NCBI GenBank assembly: GCA_009741485.1
Contig: CM019217.1
Span: forward strand, 29,877,247-29,941,246
DNA: 64,000 nucleotides
Direction of reading: 5' to 3'
From: Malurus cyaneus samueli
Lineage: Eukaryota > Chordata > Aves > Passeriformes > Maluridae
Shown here: one piece after another, positions 1 to 12,900 of the stretch
Numbering within the stretch: position 1 is the first letter of the stretch
Layout of the letters: each line of letters begins with the position of its first letter
Made by a program: the position numbers and the translations under genes
Notes under the pieces: generated by a model
What the model saw: the letters and a program-made list of their open reading frames with translations, nothing else
What the model was told of the DNA's origin: nothing
Databases searched by the model: none

Positions 1-887
1 AAGATGAGGTTTGATACTGCCATCTATTTTGACATGGTAAATGACACTGAACTGCTGGAAGAATGCCATGTTCTGATGCACTGGCATTTGTCCAGTGCTA
101 CTGCTTTCCAGAAGAGACCTGTTTAATATTCAATTGTTCTGCTAATGCAAAATACCCTAATATTTTCCTTTTGTATGCAGACAAGCAGCAAGGAAATACA
201 ACATTTGTAAGACCTGATTGTCCTTGCTGTAAACCTTGAATTAACTGACCATAATATATATAATCTTTATAATCTATATAATCTTTTAGAACCTTAGTTA
301 AACTGTGCCTCACTCAATGGTAAGGAAGAAGAAATGTATGGAAATTGTCCAGAGCAGCCTGAAAGTCATTATTTAATATACCTATAGCCTGAAAGTTTAG
401 CCAGAAGTGATTAGTCAACGCTCCTTCCTCACCCCTCAGCCTGCCACAAGCAGCAGGACACACCAGCTGGATATTACACTGAGCAAAAGGTCTAAAAAAT
501 CCCAAAACATTGGCTTGAGTGCAGTCACCCAGAAAGGAGTCTGGCTTCAGCAGTTCATAACTCATTGCTGCAGCCACCTAAAAAAGGCACACTGCCAAAC
601 AAGTGAGGAAAAAAACAACCCAAAACAAAATGTCACAAAAAATCCAGAAGTCAGGCCTGGGCTGGAATTGGGGAGAAATATGTACAGCAGCAAAGCAGGA
701 ATTAGTAGGGCTGGTTCACACTTACTTTGGGCAAAATACAGGTGGTCTCATTTTTTTAAAAAAGCATTGACCCATGAAGCCCTTCAGAAATCTCCTTAAA
801 ATACCACAGATTTATCAGAACAAGCAATTCCATGCGACTATCACAGCACATTACTGTCACGGAAATAAAACAAGTAGGTCCACCTAC
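1..887 (-). other. Start of last CNOT7 intron (partial)
   Basis: This stretch follows the exon 6 donor on the minus strand. I looked for the last CNOT7 exon (about 42 residues beginning MFFEDH) and did not find it. No repeat or RNA gene was recognised. Confidence 0.7.
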
Positions 888-998
888 TTCTCTCATTTTG
901 AAAAATGCCATTCCTGTGAGTAAAGAATCGGATCCTGCCTGATGCTGTGGTCCTATCCTTTCAAGCTCCAACTGCTCAGCCACTTCTTGTAATCCACC
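888..998 (-). CDS. CNOT7: CNOT7 exon 6: residues 207-243
   Basis: The acceptor TTTTTCAG ends at 999. The exon encodes [16 protein letters not shown] followed by the catalytic HQAGSD segment (H225 and D230) and ends in MRE. The donor is GTAGGT at 887-882, phase 0. If this donor were skipped, the frame would stay open for 44 more codons to a stop at 756-758. Confidence 0.96.
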
Positions 999-3900
999 CT
1001 GAAAAAGTAAAAATTTATGTCAACTGCTGAAAAAAGTTAAATTAGAAAACTGAACAGCTGTATTCAGGAAAATCTGTTACACAGGTCTTACAACCTCAGG
1101 TATGTTTTAACATTTGCACAGTAGTTGAAACAGTCATTATACTAGATAAATGCATACTAGGAGAAACAAACTTTCAGTATCGAACAGTATTGATATTCTC
1201 TGTCAGTACTGACTAAATAAAACAGTATCTGCAACCAACAAAACCAGTACTCCTCATGTTCTGGCTTCTCCAATAACCAGAAGCCATTACTTAACAATTC
1301 CTTTGAGATGCTGAAAGGAGAAATAGGAATTCTTAAGAACAAAACAAAGTGTTCCTGTACTTCTATTTGAATAACAGTATAGAAAACATTTTTATCTTTT
1401 AAAAACACAAGAATTGAAATGCTTAGAAATAAGATGCCCATATGCCTCCATGTGTGAAGTGTCTAGGCTTCCTTTGAAACAGATCTTTTTCTCTCAACTA
1501 GCCTGTCAACAATTAAGGTAAGGGTTTTTCCACACCCTTTCACAAAAAACAAGAGTACCCTTATACCTAGAAGATAACAGGAAATTTAGAAATCAGGAAA
1601 TTTAGAAATCAGATGGCAAAGTTAAGAGAGGAAGGTAGTGCTCACTCTATTTGCACATGATTGTACATCTCTTTTCTGAAGTCATTAAGCTATAAAGCAA
1701 CTGGCAAGACTAAAGCACATACGCAATCTTAAAGATCTAGAAAGATTTAAAAAAACCCAAAAAACTACAGAATCCTTAGTGCTGCCATAAGCTTTGCAAG
1801 GCAAACATGTTGCACAGAGGCAATGCTTTTAAATAAAGAATGCCTAAAGTTCTCCTTCCCTTGCACTATTAACCTGTTTCAATCACAGGAAGGGAAGCAA
1901 TAAGAGGCAAATGCAAATCAGTCAAAATAAAAACCCGTGGAGGTATAAAGGAGTCACAACTGAAAATCAGATCAAATGAAAATTCCTGTGAGTTTTATGG
2001 CAACCGATTTGGTTCCAGGTTTTTGTTTAAAAAGATGGACGTTTCAGTAACATTCCCAAATAACACCTACAAACTGACATGAAACCTAGTACTACTATAG
2101 CTAGTTTTCATCTGTCTTGAGCAGCAGAAAAACAGTTTACAGGAGTTTAAGGTAAGCCTACATGTTACACAGTTAAGCACTGAAGCTAGCTGTTTTATGT
2201 GCTTGGCTAGAGCACTTGAACACATGCTCCAATCACTGACACTCTCAAAATCTGAGGGTTGGTGGGCAGTGAGTAACAGTGCATCTCAGACAAGCATATT
2301 CCTTGCTTTCTAACTCAAAAAATGAACTTCTAATTCACAACTTGGACACACACCCTTTTGAAGGTAGCAGTTTCTGTTTCTAACCCTCTGCTTCCTCAAG
2401 CTGCAAGTTAACAGTGCCTTGCTATGAAGCTCTGCTAGCTGTAAGATTATCTACTCTAGCTCCAAATCACTTTGAAGAAACTAACACCTCAGAATAAAAA
2501 TCAGTAATATTTACAAAGCAGCCACAAGCTTTGGAATGTAGATTCAGTAATACAAAAATTACAGTAGTAGCAGCCTACTAAAGAACACTTTGAAATAGTA
2601 CTTTTAATGGTGTATGTATATATATTTGTAATATATACCACACCATTTTTGTGTGGAGCTTCTTGGTCTGTAAGCGCAATAATTACAGAATAAAATTTGG
2701 CTGTCTCTGAAAATGTCAGGTTTGGGAACGGTATTCCCCAGTTTAGTGTTCCCACTGAAACCACTCCAAACTACACTACTAAATGTAGAACCTATTGTTA
2801 GAAGGTCCCACCCCTCACTGCTTTCAATGTTTTTAACAGTTCATTCAATTCTCCCAGAGGCTGGGGCATGATAAGGGAATACGATAAACCCCCTCCATAC
2901 TCTCTGACCCAGGTGTCTATCAGGTTATTTTTTAATTCAGTGTGATCCATTTATTCCACGTGGAATCAGTGTCATGATATGTGGAAGGGACTTTCCCTTT
3001 GAACATCCAGCTCAGCACTGGTAGTTGGGGTGCCAAAAGGAGCTGTGCTTTGGTAACAGTCACTTCTAAGGCAGTTTGAACCCCCCCATAAGATGCCAGG
3101 ATCTCTTTTTCAATCGGAGTACAGCTGGCCTCAGGCCCTTTGTATCCCCAGCTCCAGAACCCAGAGGGCAGCCTCAAGTCTCTCCAGGTACCCCCTGTTC
3201 CCCAAGTGCAGGAAGGACCATTCTCCCGGCTGCAGTGTAGAACATAGTTCACATCTTGTCTAGTGTGAAACACCAGACTAGCCCAAGGGCTACTGGATGA
3301 ACAATCTCCAGTTTAATTTGTTCAAAAGCTTGTTGTTGTTCAGGACCCTACTTAAAGTTATTATTCTCCTGGATTACTTCATATAGAGCATTTATAATCC
3401 GACTGTAATCGGGGATATGCATCCTCCAAAAACCCACAGCACCTAGGAAAGCCTATGTTTCTTGTTTGCTAGTTGATGAGGATCTAGCTGCTATGTTGTT
3501 GATTACATCCACTGGAATATAACAACATCCATCTTGCCATTTTCCTTCTAAAAACTGAATTTCCTGCACAGATCCCTTGACCTGACTTTGCTTTATGGAA
3601 AACTGGTCTTCAGGACAATCAGGATTATCTTCTCCCCTTTTTCAAAAACCTCCTCTGCCATGTTCCCCCATACAAAGATGTCATTGATGTACTGCAAGTG
3701 TTCTGGAGCCTCGCCCTTTTCCAGTCTGGATCAGCCCATGGCAGATGGTGGGGCTTTGTCTCCACCTCTGGGGCAGTCTGTCCCACGTGTACTGGACACC
3801 TCTCCAAGTAAAAGCAAACTGTGGTCTGCACTCTGCTGCCAAAGGAATGGAACAAAATGCATCAGCAATGTCAATGGTGGTACTGTTGCTGCCTTGGACT

Positions 3901-6900
3901 CCAGTTCATACTGAAGTTCCAGCATGTCTAACACGGTGGCCCTTAGTGTGACTTCATTCAATCTAGGGTAGTCCTCTAGGACTATTAATATGCCATATAT
4001 CAACAGGCCTATCAATAGGCCATATAGGACTATTAAAGGGTGAACAAGTCTTGCTGACCACTCCCTAGCTCGCCAATTCATGTGGAATCATCTCATGGAT
4101 GGAGGTTGTGCAGTCCCGGTTGAGGTAGTATTGTTAACAGTGCACTGTAGTGCTACAGATCAGAAGGGTCCTCTGAGAAACCAGACAAGGTATTCCAGGA
4201 AGTCTAATTTCCTCTGTCTCCACACCAGCTATCCTAAAAGCCCACCAACGCTCTTTTGGGTCTTGAGGTAATCTATGCCAAGGATGCAGAGTCTGTGGGC
4301 CAGTCACAATGGGGTGTTTTTGTCATCAACATTATTCCCAGTCAAATTTACTTCAGCTACCAGTACAGTCAGCAGTTCGGATGTACCTTGTACCCCAGAA
4401 ACATAAAATTGATTCTGCCCTTACTATCTTCATGGCACCAGAGTACATAGGATGCTGACATCAACTAAAACCTTACAGTCTTCGGGGTCTGATGTACCAG
4501 GCTATCAGAGCCACACAGTCCACTAGATCCAATCATCCCTTTCCTCCACATGGCTGGTTGTGGTCACAGTACTTGTGGGTCACTTGTTAATATGAACTGG
4601 AATTCTCTTTGAGAGGATCAGAAGTAACATCAGCCCTCCTGTCTAAGGACTTGCACACTGGAAACTGGAGCAGCATTTATCCTTGACAAATGTCCTGTGG
4701 TGGCTGTTCTTCCTCTCAACTCATATACCCATGCTGCTAATGCAGAGGTGGGTTTTTCACCCCACTTCCTCATCCCTCTCTGTGGTTATGCAGGTAAAAT
4801 CACAGGCTGCCTTGTAGTGTGTACCCTTCTCTCTCGAGCAGGAGAGCACTTGCTCCCAATAGCAGACTCAGGTCCATACTGGCAAGGCACAAGACATTTC
4901 TTCTCCAGTTTGCACAAGTCTTTTGAATCTGTGGGCAGTGTTGGACAGTCTTCCCACAGGCAAGGAGCAGGCTGGAAAGGAGGCAGAGATGATCTTCATA
5001 CTGCTAGTCAGATAGTCACCTGAAGCATTATTTTTTCTCCTTTTATTGACACCAATGCCAGAGTTAGCATATGACAATGATGTGCTCTGTAGAAACTTCT
5101 ACCATATGGATTGTGTACAGTGAACCTCATCACCCTGGATCCACAGGGAACTACTTGTTATTTGAATCCTTACACATCACCTCCAGCACAACTAATTCTC
5201 TCAAATACTGGACATCTTTCTCCATGGCATTCCACCTGCTTGGGCACATCACTAAATCATCCTTGAGAGAATATCTTCTCTCACACTTAACAGGAGTCTC
5301 CTCCAGAGGTTGAGTTTCTGTCCTCTTCCCATTGCCCCACCAGGATAGGGATAACCCTTGCTTGGTTTCACTGCCATGTAGTTTCATATCATGGCCACAA
5401 TATTCCAGGTCACGAGGGGCTTTCATGACTGGCAGGTGAAATCTTTTCACTTACATCACAGCTCACCCAGGGTTAAGAATTGGGCCCTGCCTCTTCCTCC
5501 TGATGTGAGAACTCTACTTTCTCTTTAACCCTTACTATGCAAAATGATTTGCTCCTGGATTATTTCTTCTGTGCAGGTGTGACTGCTGCCAGCAAGAATT
5601 CTGGTTCAACTGTGGTTTGAGTGAGCACAGTGCCTGTTGTTTTGCTTTCCTCCTCTTCCCATAAGGGTTCTGTCTTGCATTTAACTGTGTCCAGTGAAGA
5701 GTAGCCAGGGTGCAGCACACTTGAGTAAATTGATTCATTACAGAGTTGCCACATCATTCTTCTTGCAAATATTCTGTCACTTTATCAGGGGCCTGTCATG
5801 ACACTCTCAAAACACTGGAGAATTTTCCTCAAAAATGGGCCATTTTATCTCACATTCCATGCTGCTCATGACTATCCCCACCCTCAGGATAGATCTCTGA
5901 TTGACCTTCCTCTGTCCTGATTCTAGATATGGAGTTGACTGCCTTGGCTCTAAACATGGTGTAGACCACACTAAGAAGACAGCAGACACAGCAACACATT
6001 TTCTTCAACATCTACATGAAATAAATTCTCAAAAGCTATTCTAACAGGCCCAAAGTGAAAAAAGGTGGTGAAAAGCTGGGGAAAGCTATCCTCCCCTGTT
6101 CTCCCCACAGACTTGGTATGATCAGTAATGGACTACCAGAGGTAGCACCCAGGGTAAGGGTAGGAGAGCAGCGCTGAATACACATCCCAAATGATCCTCA
6201 TTGCCATTGATGTTATCACATCATAAACTGATATCCCACAATACAGTGACAATGCAATCTTGATTGCTCTTTCTGATCTGAAAAAGAGCACCCTTGGTGT
6301 GATGGGCACATAGTGCATATATAGAAAAGTATACAGAGTTAGGTACCGCACTCACATCAACAGGTAACACAAGCTCTGGATCTAATAGCACAAATGCTTA
6401 GATGAAATTTATTACCAACCCTCTCAGGTCAGATCTCAACCCTTCATGCCCCATACTGGGTGCCAAGTAAGGCTGTCATGGTTTAGGAATGGTATTCTTC
6501 GTTTTAGTCATCACACTGAAACCACTCCAAACTAGACTGCTGCTCGCTCGCTAACCCCTCTCCCTGCCCCTCTAGTGTGGCAGGCTGGAGAGGAGAACTG
6601 GAGGCACAAAAACTGAAGATCACAGATTGAGATATGAACCATTTACTGGAAAAAAACATCAATGAGATAGGACAACAAGCAGAAACAAAACAATAATGAT
6701 GGGAGTATACAAGGAAAGAAACATTACTGCTCACCCGGCAGAAACACCCAAAAATATCTGATTGCTCCTCCACCACACTATCTGACCCAGAAGCAAGCCC
6801 TTTTCCCATGCCCAGAAAATGATGTGAGGTGGCACTGAATAATCATTATCCCTGGCCATGCCCCTCTCCTGCCTACTGAAAAAATGAACCCTGTCTTGGT

Positions 6901-9900
6901 CAGAACCAGAACGGAAAATTAATAGGCTACTGAGATTCTCTTTCAGGTACGGCTTTTGCAATCAAGCTATGCTTTACTCTTGGAGAAGAACAAATTCTTC
7001 TCTAATTTTCAGACCAACTATGTTCTAAGAAAAACGTCACAGAGCAATTTACATAATCACACAACCATGGTCAACAGCAAATCTACTTTGAGCTCTCATT
7101 TCATGGCATAGTACCAGAGCTCAATGTTCTGTACAAACCTCCAAATTAAAAGCAAGATTCCAACAAGGTCTACCAATCCACATTACTTAGGGTTGCCACT
7201 ATATGAAAAGGTCTGGAATTGTCTACATAAAAAGATTTTTAAACAATAAGCAAGAGTGTGATTTATACTACATTAATATCTCAAGTTAGCTCTCAATCTG
7301 CATGCCAGTAAAGTCATAATAACATACTCTAAATTCAGAGTACTTAATTCTGAAAAAAAGCATCAAACAGATTTCCAGTCCTGATGCCTATTTCTCTTTC
7401 CAATGCCAAGAATCTTTTTTGGGTGTGTAGGGGCAGAGAGTGGGACACCTACAGTAGATGAATGACTTTCAAACAAAAAATAACTTCGACAAGTCAATAA
7501 AAGACAACTGCACAGCTGTTCAATTCACTGCAATTTAATAAAGATTGGAAGTGACACACATTAGGAGACAGCACATGCATTTTTAGAGTCGCACACTGAA
7601 TGTTTAGTAACTTGTTTCAGGCAGCTTCTCTCAGTACAGTTCAAGTCCACCATCATTTCATCACTGGTAAATTTGGAGGGGTAAGATAGTCCATTTCCCT
7701 TCCCCTGATGTCACTATCAGTCTGCAGGTTAGGTGACTGGATCAAAATTTACTGCAGGAAAGCTGACCTACAAATTAAGCTCTGGAAAAAAAAAATCACC
7801 CTTTGTTCTTATGGTTTGCCAAAATAAGAACTGTGAAGGTTTTTCTTGTCTTCCAAAAAAAAAATCTTAGAGTGACTAAACAATGCAGGTTACACAGAAT
7901 CATGCCTTAAGTATGTCAGAAACTACAATACCCTCCTTCCCAAGATCCCTGGGAATGTAATTTCTGAATGGAACATCAATTTGTCACCTTTTCTATGTCA
8001 CCAAATTTGGAATATACATTCTGTTCTTGCAAAATGTGTCACCAGATGCTCTACTTTGCTTCACTGGGAGTGAGATAGTGAGGACTTTTTTGGGGGTGTT
8101 CCCCCCATCCCTAATTTAAGACTCCTGAAGTTTAGGAACGTTAAAATTTTCTCCTGGCCTATGTGGAGAAGTGTATCCAAGATGTTCTCTAATACATAGC
8201 CATTTGCCCAGATGATTATACCAGTAACTGTATATGAACATAGATAAGCACATTATTCTTACTAACTTAGAAGGGTGGTCTACATTTTCAACATTAATTT
8301 GATTAACAAAGGATTCACACCATTTACTTCGCACAAAAGTAGGCTACTACTCAGCTAGCTCATCCCAGAAAGAAAGAGGAATATAAACAGCACACAGATC
8401 ACTAGCTCAGCAGTGATGAAGTGGCAAGCCATTCCTTAGTTAGGATTTGGTTTTACTAAGGTGGGTGTTCTCCCTGCAGGTTTTCATTAAGAAAGCCTAG
8501 AGAGTTAAATTACTTTCCATAAAAGTAACAAATCATCAATTGCCTCAGATAAATGATGCACCTCATACCAGTAGTCCAGACGCTTAACAGCTCTTTGGCA
8601 AGTAAAGCTATTAACAGTGCTTTTAGTATCTTTCTTTCACTTGCTCTCTTCCCCCTCACACACTTGGTTCCAGCTCCCATTCATTCTCCAGTCCAATAAA
8701 GGATCTAAATTTTATGCCTGATAGAGTAAGCCAATCAGTAGCTGTACTGGCCTGACATGAGAGACTAGTTTCTAGTTCTTTTATCTTCCTAGAAGTGACA
8801 TGTTATCCCTGAACATACATTGTTGTTTATCTTTGCTTATGGGGCCAACTGAAACATACTTCACTCAATTTCTCTTCCCAAGACACTTCCACATCATCTT
8901 GCAATTATCCTTGCCTGGATGACTGCAGTCCTTTAGTGGATTGCACAATAAAGAAATAAGAGTATATGAAATCCATCAATCCTTAGGGCTAAAGAAATGA
9001 AGAATTAATTCCAAACAAGGGTTTATCATCTATCAACAAAGCATTGCAGATAGAGTTCCAACGTATTTTTAACTGGTAAGGAGTCACAAAAATTGACTTG
9101 TGCTCCTGCCTGCTTCTAACTATGCCTTTAATATTAAACATATAAAGCTTGAGACAACAATGCTTAATACGCACTATCAAAGCAAAACCAGACAATAAAA
9201 ACGCAGGAAGTATTTTTAAGCATGGTAGTCTCTGTCTCCAAAGGCAAAATTTGTTCCAAACCATTAACAGATTACTTACCTTCAGATTTTTGCAACTCTT
9301 CATGAGATATTTTACATCATAGATGACAGGAAAAAACAATCGCAGTATCTCAAAGAAGTCCAGCTCCTCCTCAGGTAAATTGGAGTTTGTCAGGATTTTG
9401 ATTAGATAGCCAAAGTCATATCCGCTGCAAATTAATAACAAAAATAATGTAAGCAAGTAACTTAGACGCATCCTTCTCACTTCCAACATCAACACTTCAC
9501 TGCAATTGACAGAACAATCAGCTTAAATTCAATGCAATTAAGACCAACTTTTATGAAAAAACATTAAACTTCAATGTAAATAGCTCCATTGCAGATTTGA
9601 GAGAAAACACTTTAATTTAGTCTGAATGAGGCCACATGAAGATGCAAAAAATCTGCCTACAGGAATTTCTAGAAATCCTGAAATAAGGTAGTGCTGCTGG
9701 GTCTTCATCTGATAACCAGAACTTCCACCAGAAAAACTCCTAAGCTGGTTTCTTTCACATAGATTGGAGTTTCTCACTACTAACTGAGACAGACAGAGAC
9801 TTCCACAGTTCTTGAAATCTGAAAGATTAATGAGTTTCCAGAACCAATGCATGTTTATGCCTGGAGGAAAATTTAACCCTAAGCAACAAAGAAGAGGGAT

Positions 9901-12900
9901 TGTCTTTCAGCTTTTCCAATTAAATCAGCACAGAGACAACTAAAAACTTTTATAGCTCATAGACTATTACTTTTTCTGGAGGCAATGACCGAGCAGGCTA
10001 TAAAAATTTTTGTGTGTACATGTAAGTCTGCAGGAGGAAGCAGTATTCATTAGTTAAAAGAAACTGAGGTGTTATAGAGTGTACATAGTAGAGAAAAGTC
10101 TGGGAACGTTTCTTCCTCAATAGTTTGAAGAAAGAGGACATAAGAATGAGGCATGACAGTAACATGGAAACCATGTACTTTTACAAAGGGTAATGAGGAG
10201 GAACAAGAGGGTTAAGTAGAGGAAAGACAGATGGCAGGTATTAAAGCAGGACTAAAAACCACAACAAAAAAGCAGTGATGACTAAGTTATGCTCCTCTCT
10301 GGGAAGGCAGTGATTACAAACCAGATTATTCGTGATGCGACCATGAATGTCATTTGTTCTGATTCCTTGTACTTGCAGGACTGCTCATGCACATATGCAT
10401 TAAACTGAACAGAGGACTGATACTTTCTGTTCCATGTTATTAAGTTTGCATTGAACTAAATCACTTCCCAGATTTTACTGACATACAATTTTAAAAATGC
10501 CTGTAATAAATAACAAAGAAGATGAAAACACACAGCAGGGCTGCCTCTACTGAAAGCTCCATCAGTTTTGCTATTTAAGGAACCTTAGCGTAGAGTCGAG
10601 AGATGATTTAAGTGAGCAGGTGGCCACCACAGAGTCCAAATTTCCAATTTAAAACTTTCTGTTCATTCTTGATTATGCAAGGATCATGCTCAAGACTAAG
10701 AACTTTGCAATTCTGTAAATACTAACTGGGAACTTCAACTGTGAGATGAGCATTAGTAAAGACAAATCAGTTAAGAGCACTATACCACTGATACTGCAGA
10801 TATTTAGGATCCCAGAGAGTGGTGACTTCTGATGTAGGCTCAAGGCTTCAGTTTGCACCCTTAATGTAAATAAGTTTACTTTTTGAACCTTTTGTATACA
10901 ATAAGGTTATTTACACCATCTTTATGAATTTCTAGACGGAGAATAGAAAAACCTTGAACATACTGGGAGTGAATGGACTGTTTGCTACAGGTCCATTAAT
11001 ACAAGATACACAGTAGTTAGAGACTACTGCAGATCACCCATGGGGGTTTCCAATGCTCTAAGCAGATATTTCATGTTGAACAAATCCTAGACTGCATCTG
11101 GTGCTTTGAAGCTGTGCTGGCCACCCTCCAATCCCCACAGCAGCAGCCACTAGCCAGGGAGCAAAGAAGCCAAAGATAAAGGAGGATTGCAGTTGACTCT
11201 TACAAAGTAAAAACTGTATTAAACTTGGCAAAACAGTAGCTTGGAAGCCTAATTTTATTAGATCATCTGAAGGGGGAGGGAAGGGGTGGAAAAGCCTTTA
11301 TCAGCATAAAGCCCTCTACAGAAGAAGAAAAGAAAAAAAGCCACATTAGCAAAAAAGACTGTTCAAAAACATGCAATTAGACTGATCAGGATTAAGGAGA
11401 CTTAGTCCTCTAGAGCTCACAGTTTATTAACTCACTGAATTCCATCCATCATCCTCAAGGCTCAAAAGTAACAGCCATATTAAAAGTTTGAAAGTGAAAA
11501 AACAGTATTTGTGCCACTCCTCTTCATAAAAAAAAAGCTATTTTGACTTGTCTTACAAAAAATTATGTATATGAATAAAGTACTAGAAAACAGATGCTCT
11601 CAAATACTTCTATTTTCTTTAAAGAAAGAACTGCAACAAAGTAAAAGTCAACATTCCTTTACTATTCATATTGAGAGGGAGCAGGTGATTACAAAGAGCA
11701 ACTTTGATTGAGAAGCACATTTTTTCACTTGGAGACTGTAGCAGATCCAAGCTTATAGACATAAAAACTCACTCCAAGACAGATCCAGTAAAACAAATTT
11801 TGAGTGGCCACTGCTGAATGCTAAGAGAAAGGTAAGAAAGTCCATGGCGAGTAATTATGTAATTACCTGCTCATTAAAGAAGTTTTCTTCTAATCCTCTA
11901 AACAGTGATTAATGGTTGGTTATACCCTGAAGCACACAGACTTCCTTGTCTTAAAAAACTTGCACCATTTCTAATATAATCATCTAAAACTGCTTAGCAC
12001 AGTGTGCCATAGTCTGTGGAGGTATACAACATGAGCACTCTTACAGACCTTTATTTTGTTTTTCCACTGAACATGGACAGCTGTAAGCAACAAGAGTAAA
12101 GATCAAACATAGAAGCCTCTATTTCCCTTACTATCAAGAAAGAATTCAGATAGGAAATTAACAACAGGTTCTACTCAAGCAACAAGCCTCTGAAATAAAT
12201 CAAAACTTGCAAGAGCTTTAGTTCATTTTAGTTCATTCAAGAGAAAGATTTAGTTCATTTTATAATGCTAACAGACATGCGCCAACAGATTAAATTTTAC
12301 TAAAATCAGTTAGACAAATTATTATTGAAACACACTAGCTTTCCAGAAAACATCTGGGTTTTTGTTTTCAAAAATGCATGTTTTCACAGGCCCTCCAAAG
12401 GTAGACAAAGGAGGTTGCTCACAAGTGGACACTCAAAGCATCAGCAGAGCAGCCAGTTGAACATCCACAAAATCAGCATTTGAGCTGTTCCTTCCTAACT
12501 TGCCAGACTGCCAAGCACTCACAGCTCTTTTGACTGTGATAAAAATCACAAATTCAGGGCTTCTCCCTCCTCCTTCATTGACTCAAATACATTTTAACAC
12601 ACACACAAGATTTGATGAAGTTGTCTATGAAGTTGCAGTGCAAAAGAACTGGTGACAGTGTAAGCATTTCTTCACTCCTATCTGACAGGACTGCAGGTCC
12701 ATACTAATTTGCCAACATGTGAGGATGCCAAGGCAGCTAAATCAAACGCAGAGGCAAAACCCCACCAAAAAAAACCCCACTATTTGAGAAGTGAAGCGCT
12801 TAGAAATAAACTGCACAAAAGTTCAAAAAATCAGAGACTGGAAAATGAAAACCAAACCATAACTTCACACACTGAGAAAGGATTTAACTCGCTTCTACCC

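Larger units (their letters stand above)
2714..6950 (-). mobile_element. Degraded, internally deleted avian endogenous retrovirus
   Basis: The element reads on the minus strand. Both flanks begin on the plus strand with a related LTR edge (TGTCAGGTTTGGGAACGG at 2714 and TGTCATGGTTTAGGAATGG at 6474) and share ACTGAAACCACTCCAAACTA. A tRNA-primer-like site lies next to the right LTR (6448-6465). Between them are broken gag-like (about 5150-5760) and pol-like (about 2790-4300) remnants full of stops and frame changes. The left LTR is recognisable for only about 70 bp. The right end is approximate because no clear CA terminus or target duplication was found. It resembles the abundant avian ERV-L/ERV-K-related families; the exact family is not resolved. 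Confidence 0.8.
999..9279 (-). other. CNOT7 intron 5, about 8.3 kb, host to an old ERV
   Basis: The intron lies between the donor of exon 5 and the acceptor of exon 6. About half of it (2714-6950) is a degraded endogenous retrovirus. The parts 999-2713 and 6950-9279 are AT-rich unique-looking DNA in which I recognise no gene. Confidence 0.85.

Noticed and set aside
2932..4081. Possible host gene with retroviral similarity (domesticated pol)
   Set aside because: Stops, frame switches and a mutated active-site box argue for ordinary decay rather than a kept open frame.
8989..9495. A 168-codon minus-strand frame taken as one gene
   Set aside because: Only 9280-9424 is CNOT7 exon 5. The flanking parts are intron read through splice sites.
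12220..12262. Repeated TTAGTTCATTTTA words
   Set aside because: Three short AT-rich words within 45 bp are within what slippage and base composition give; no structure beyond that.
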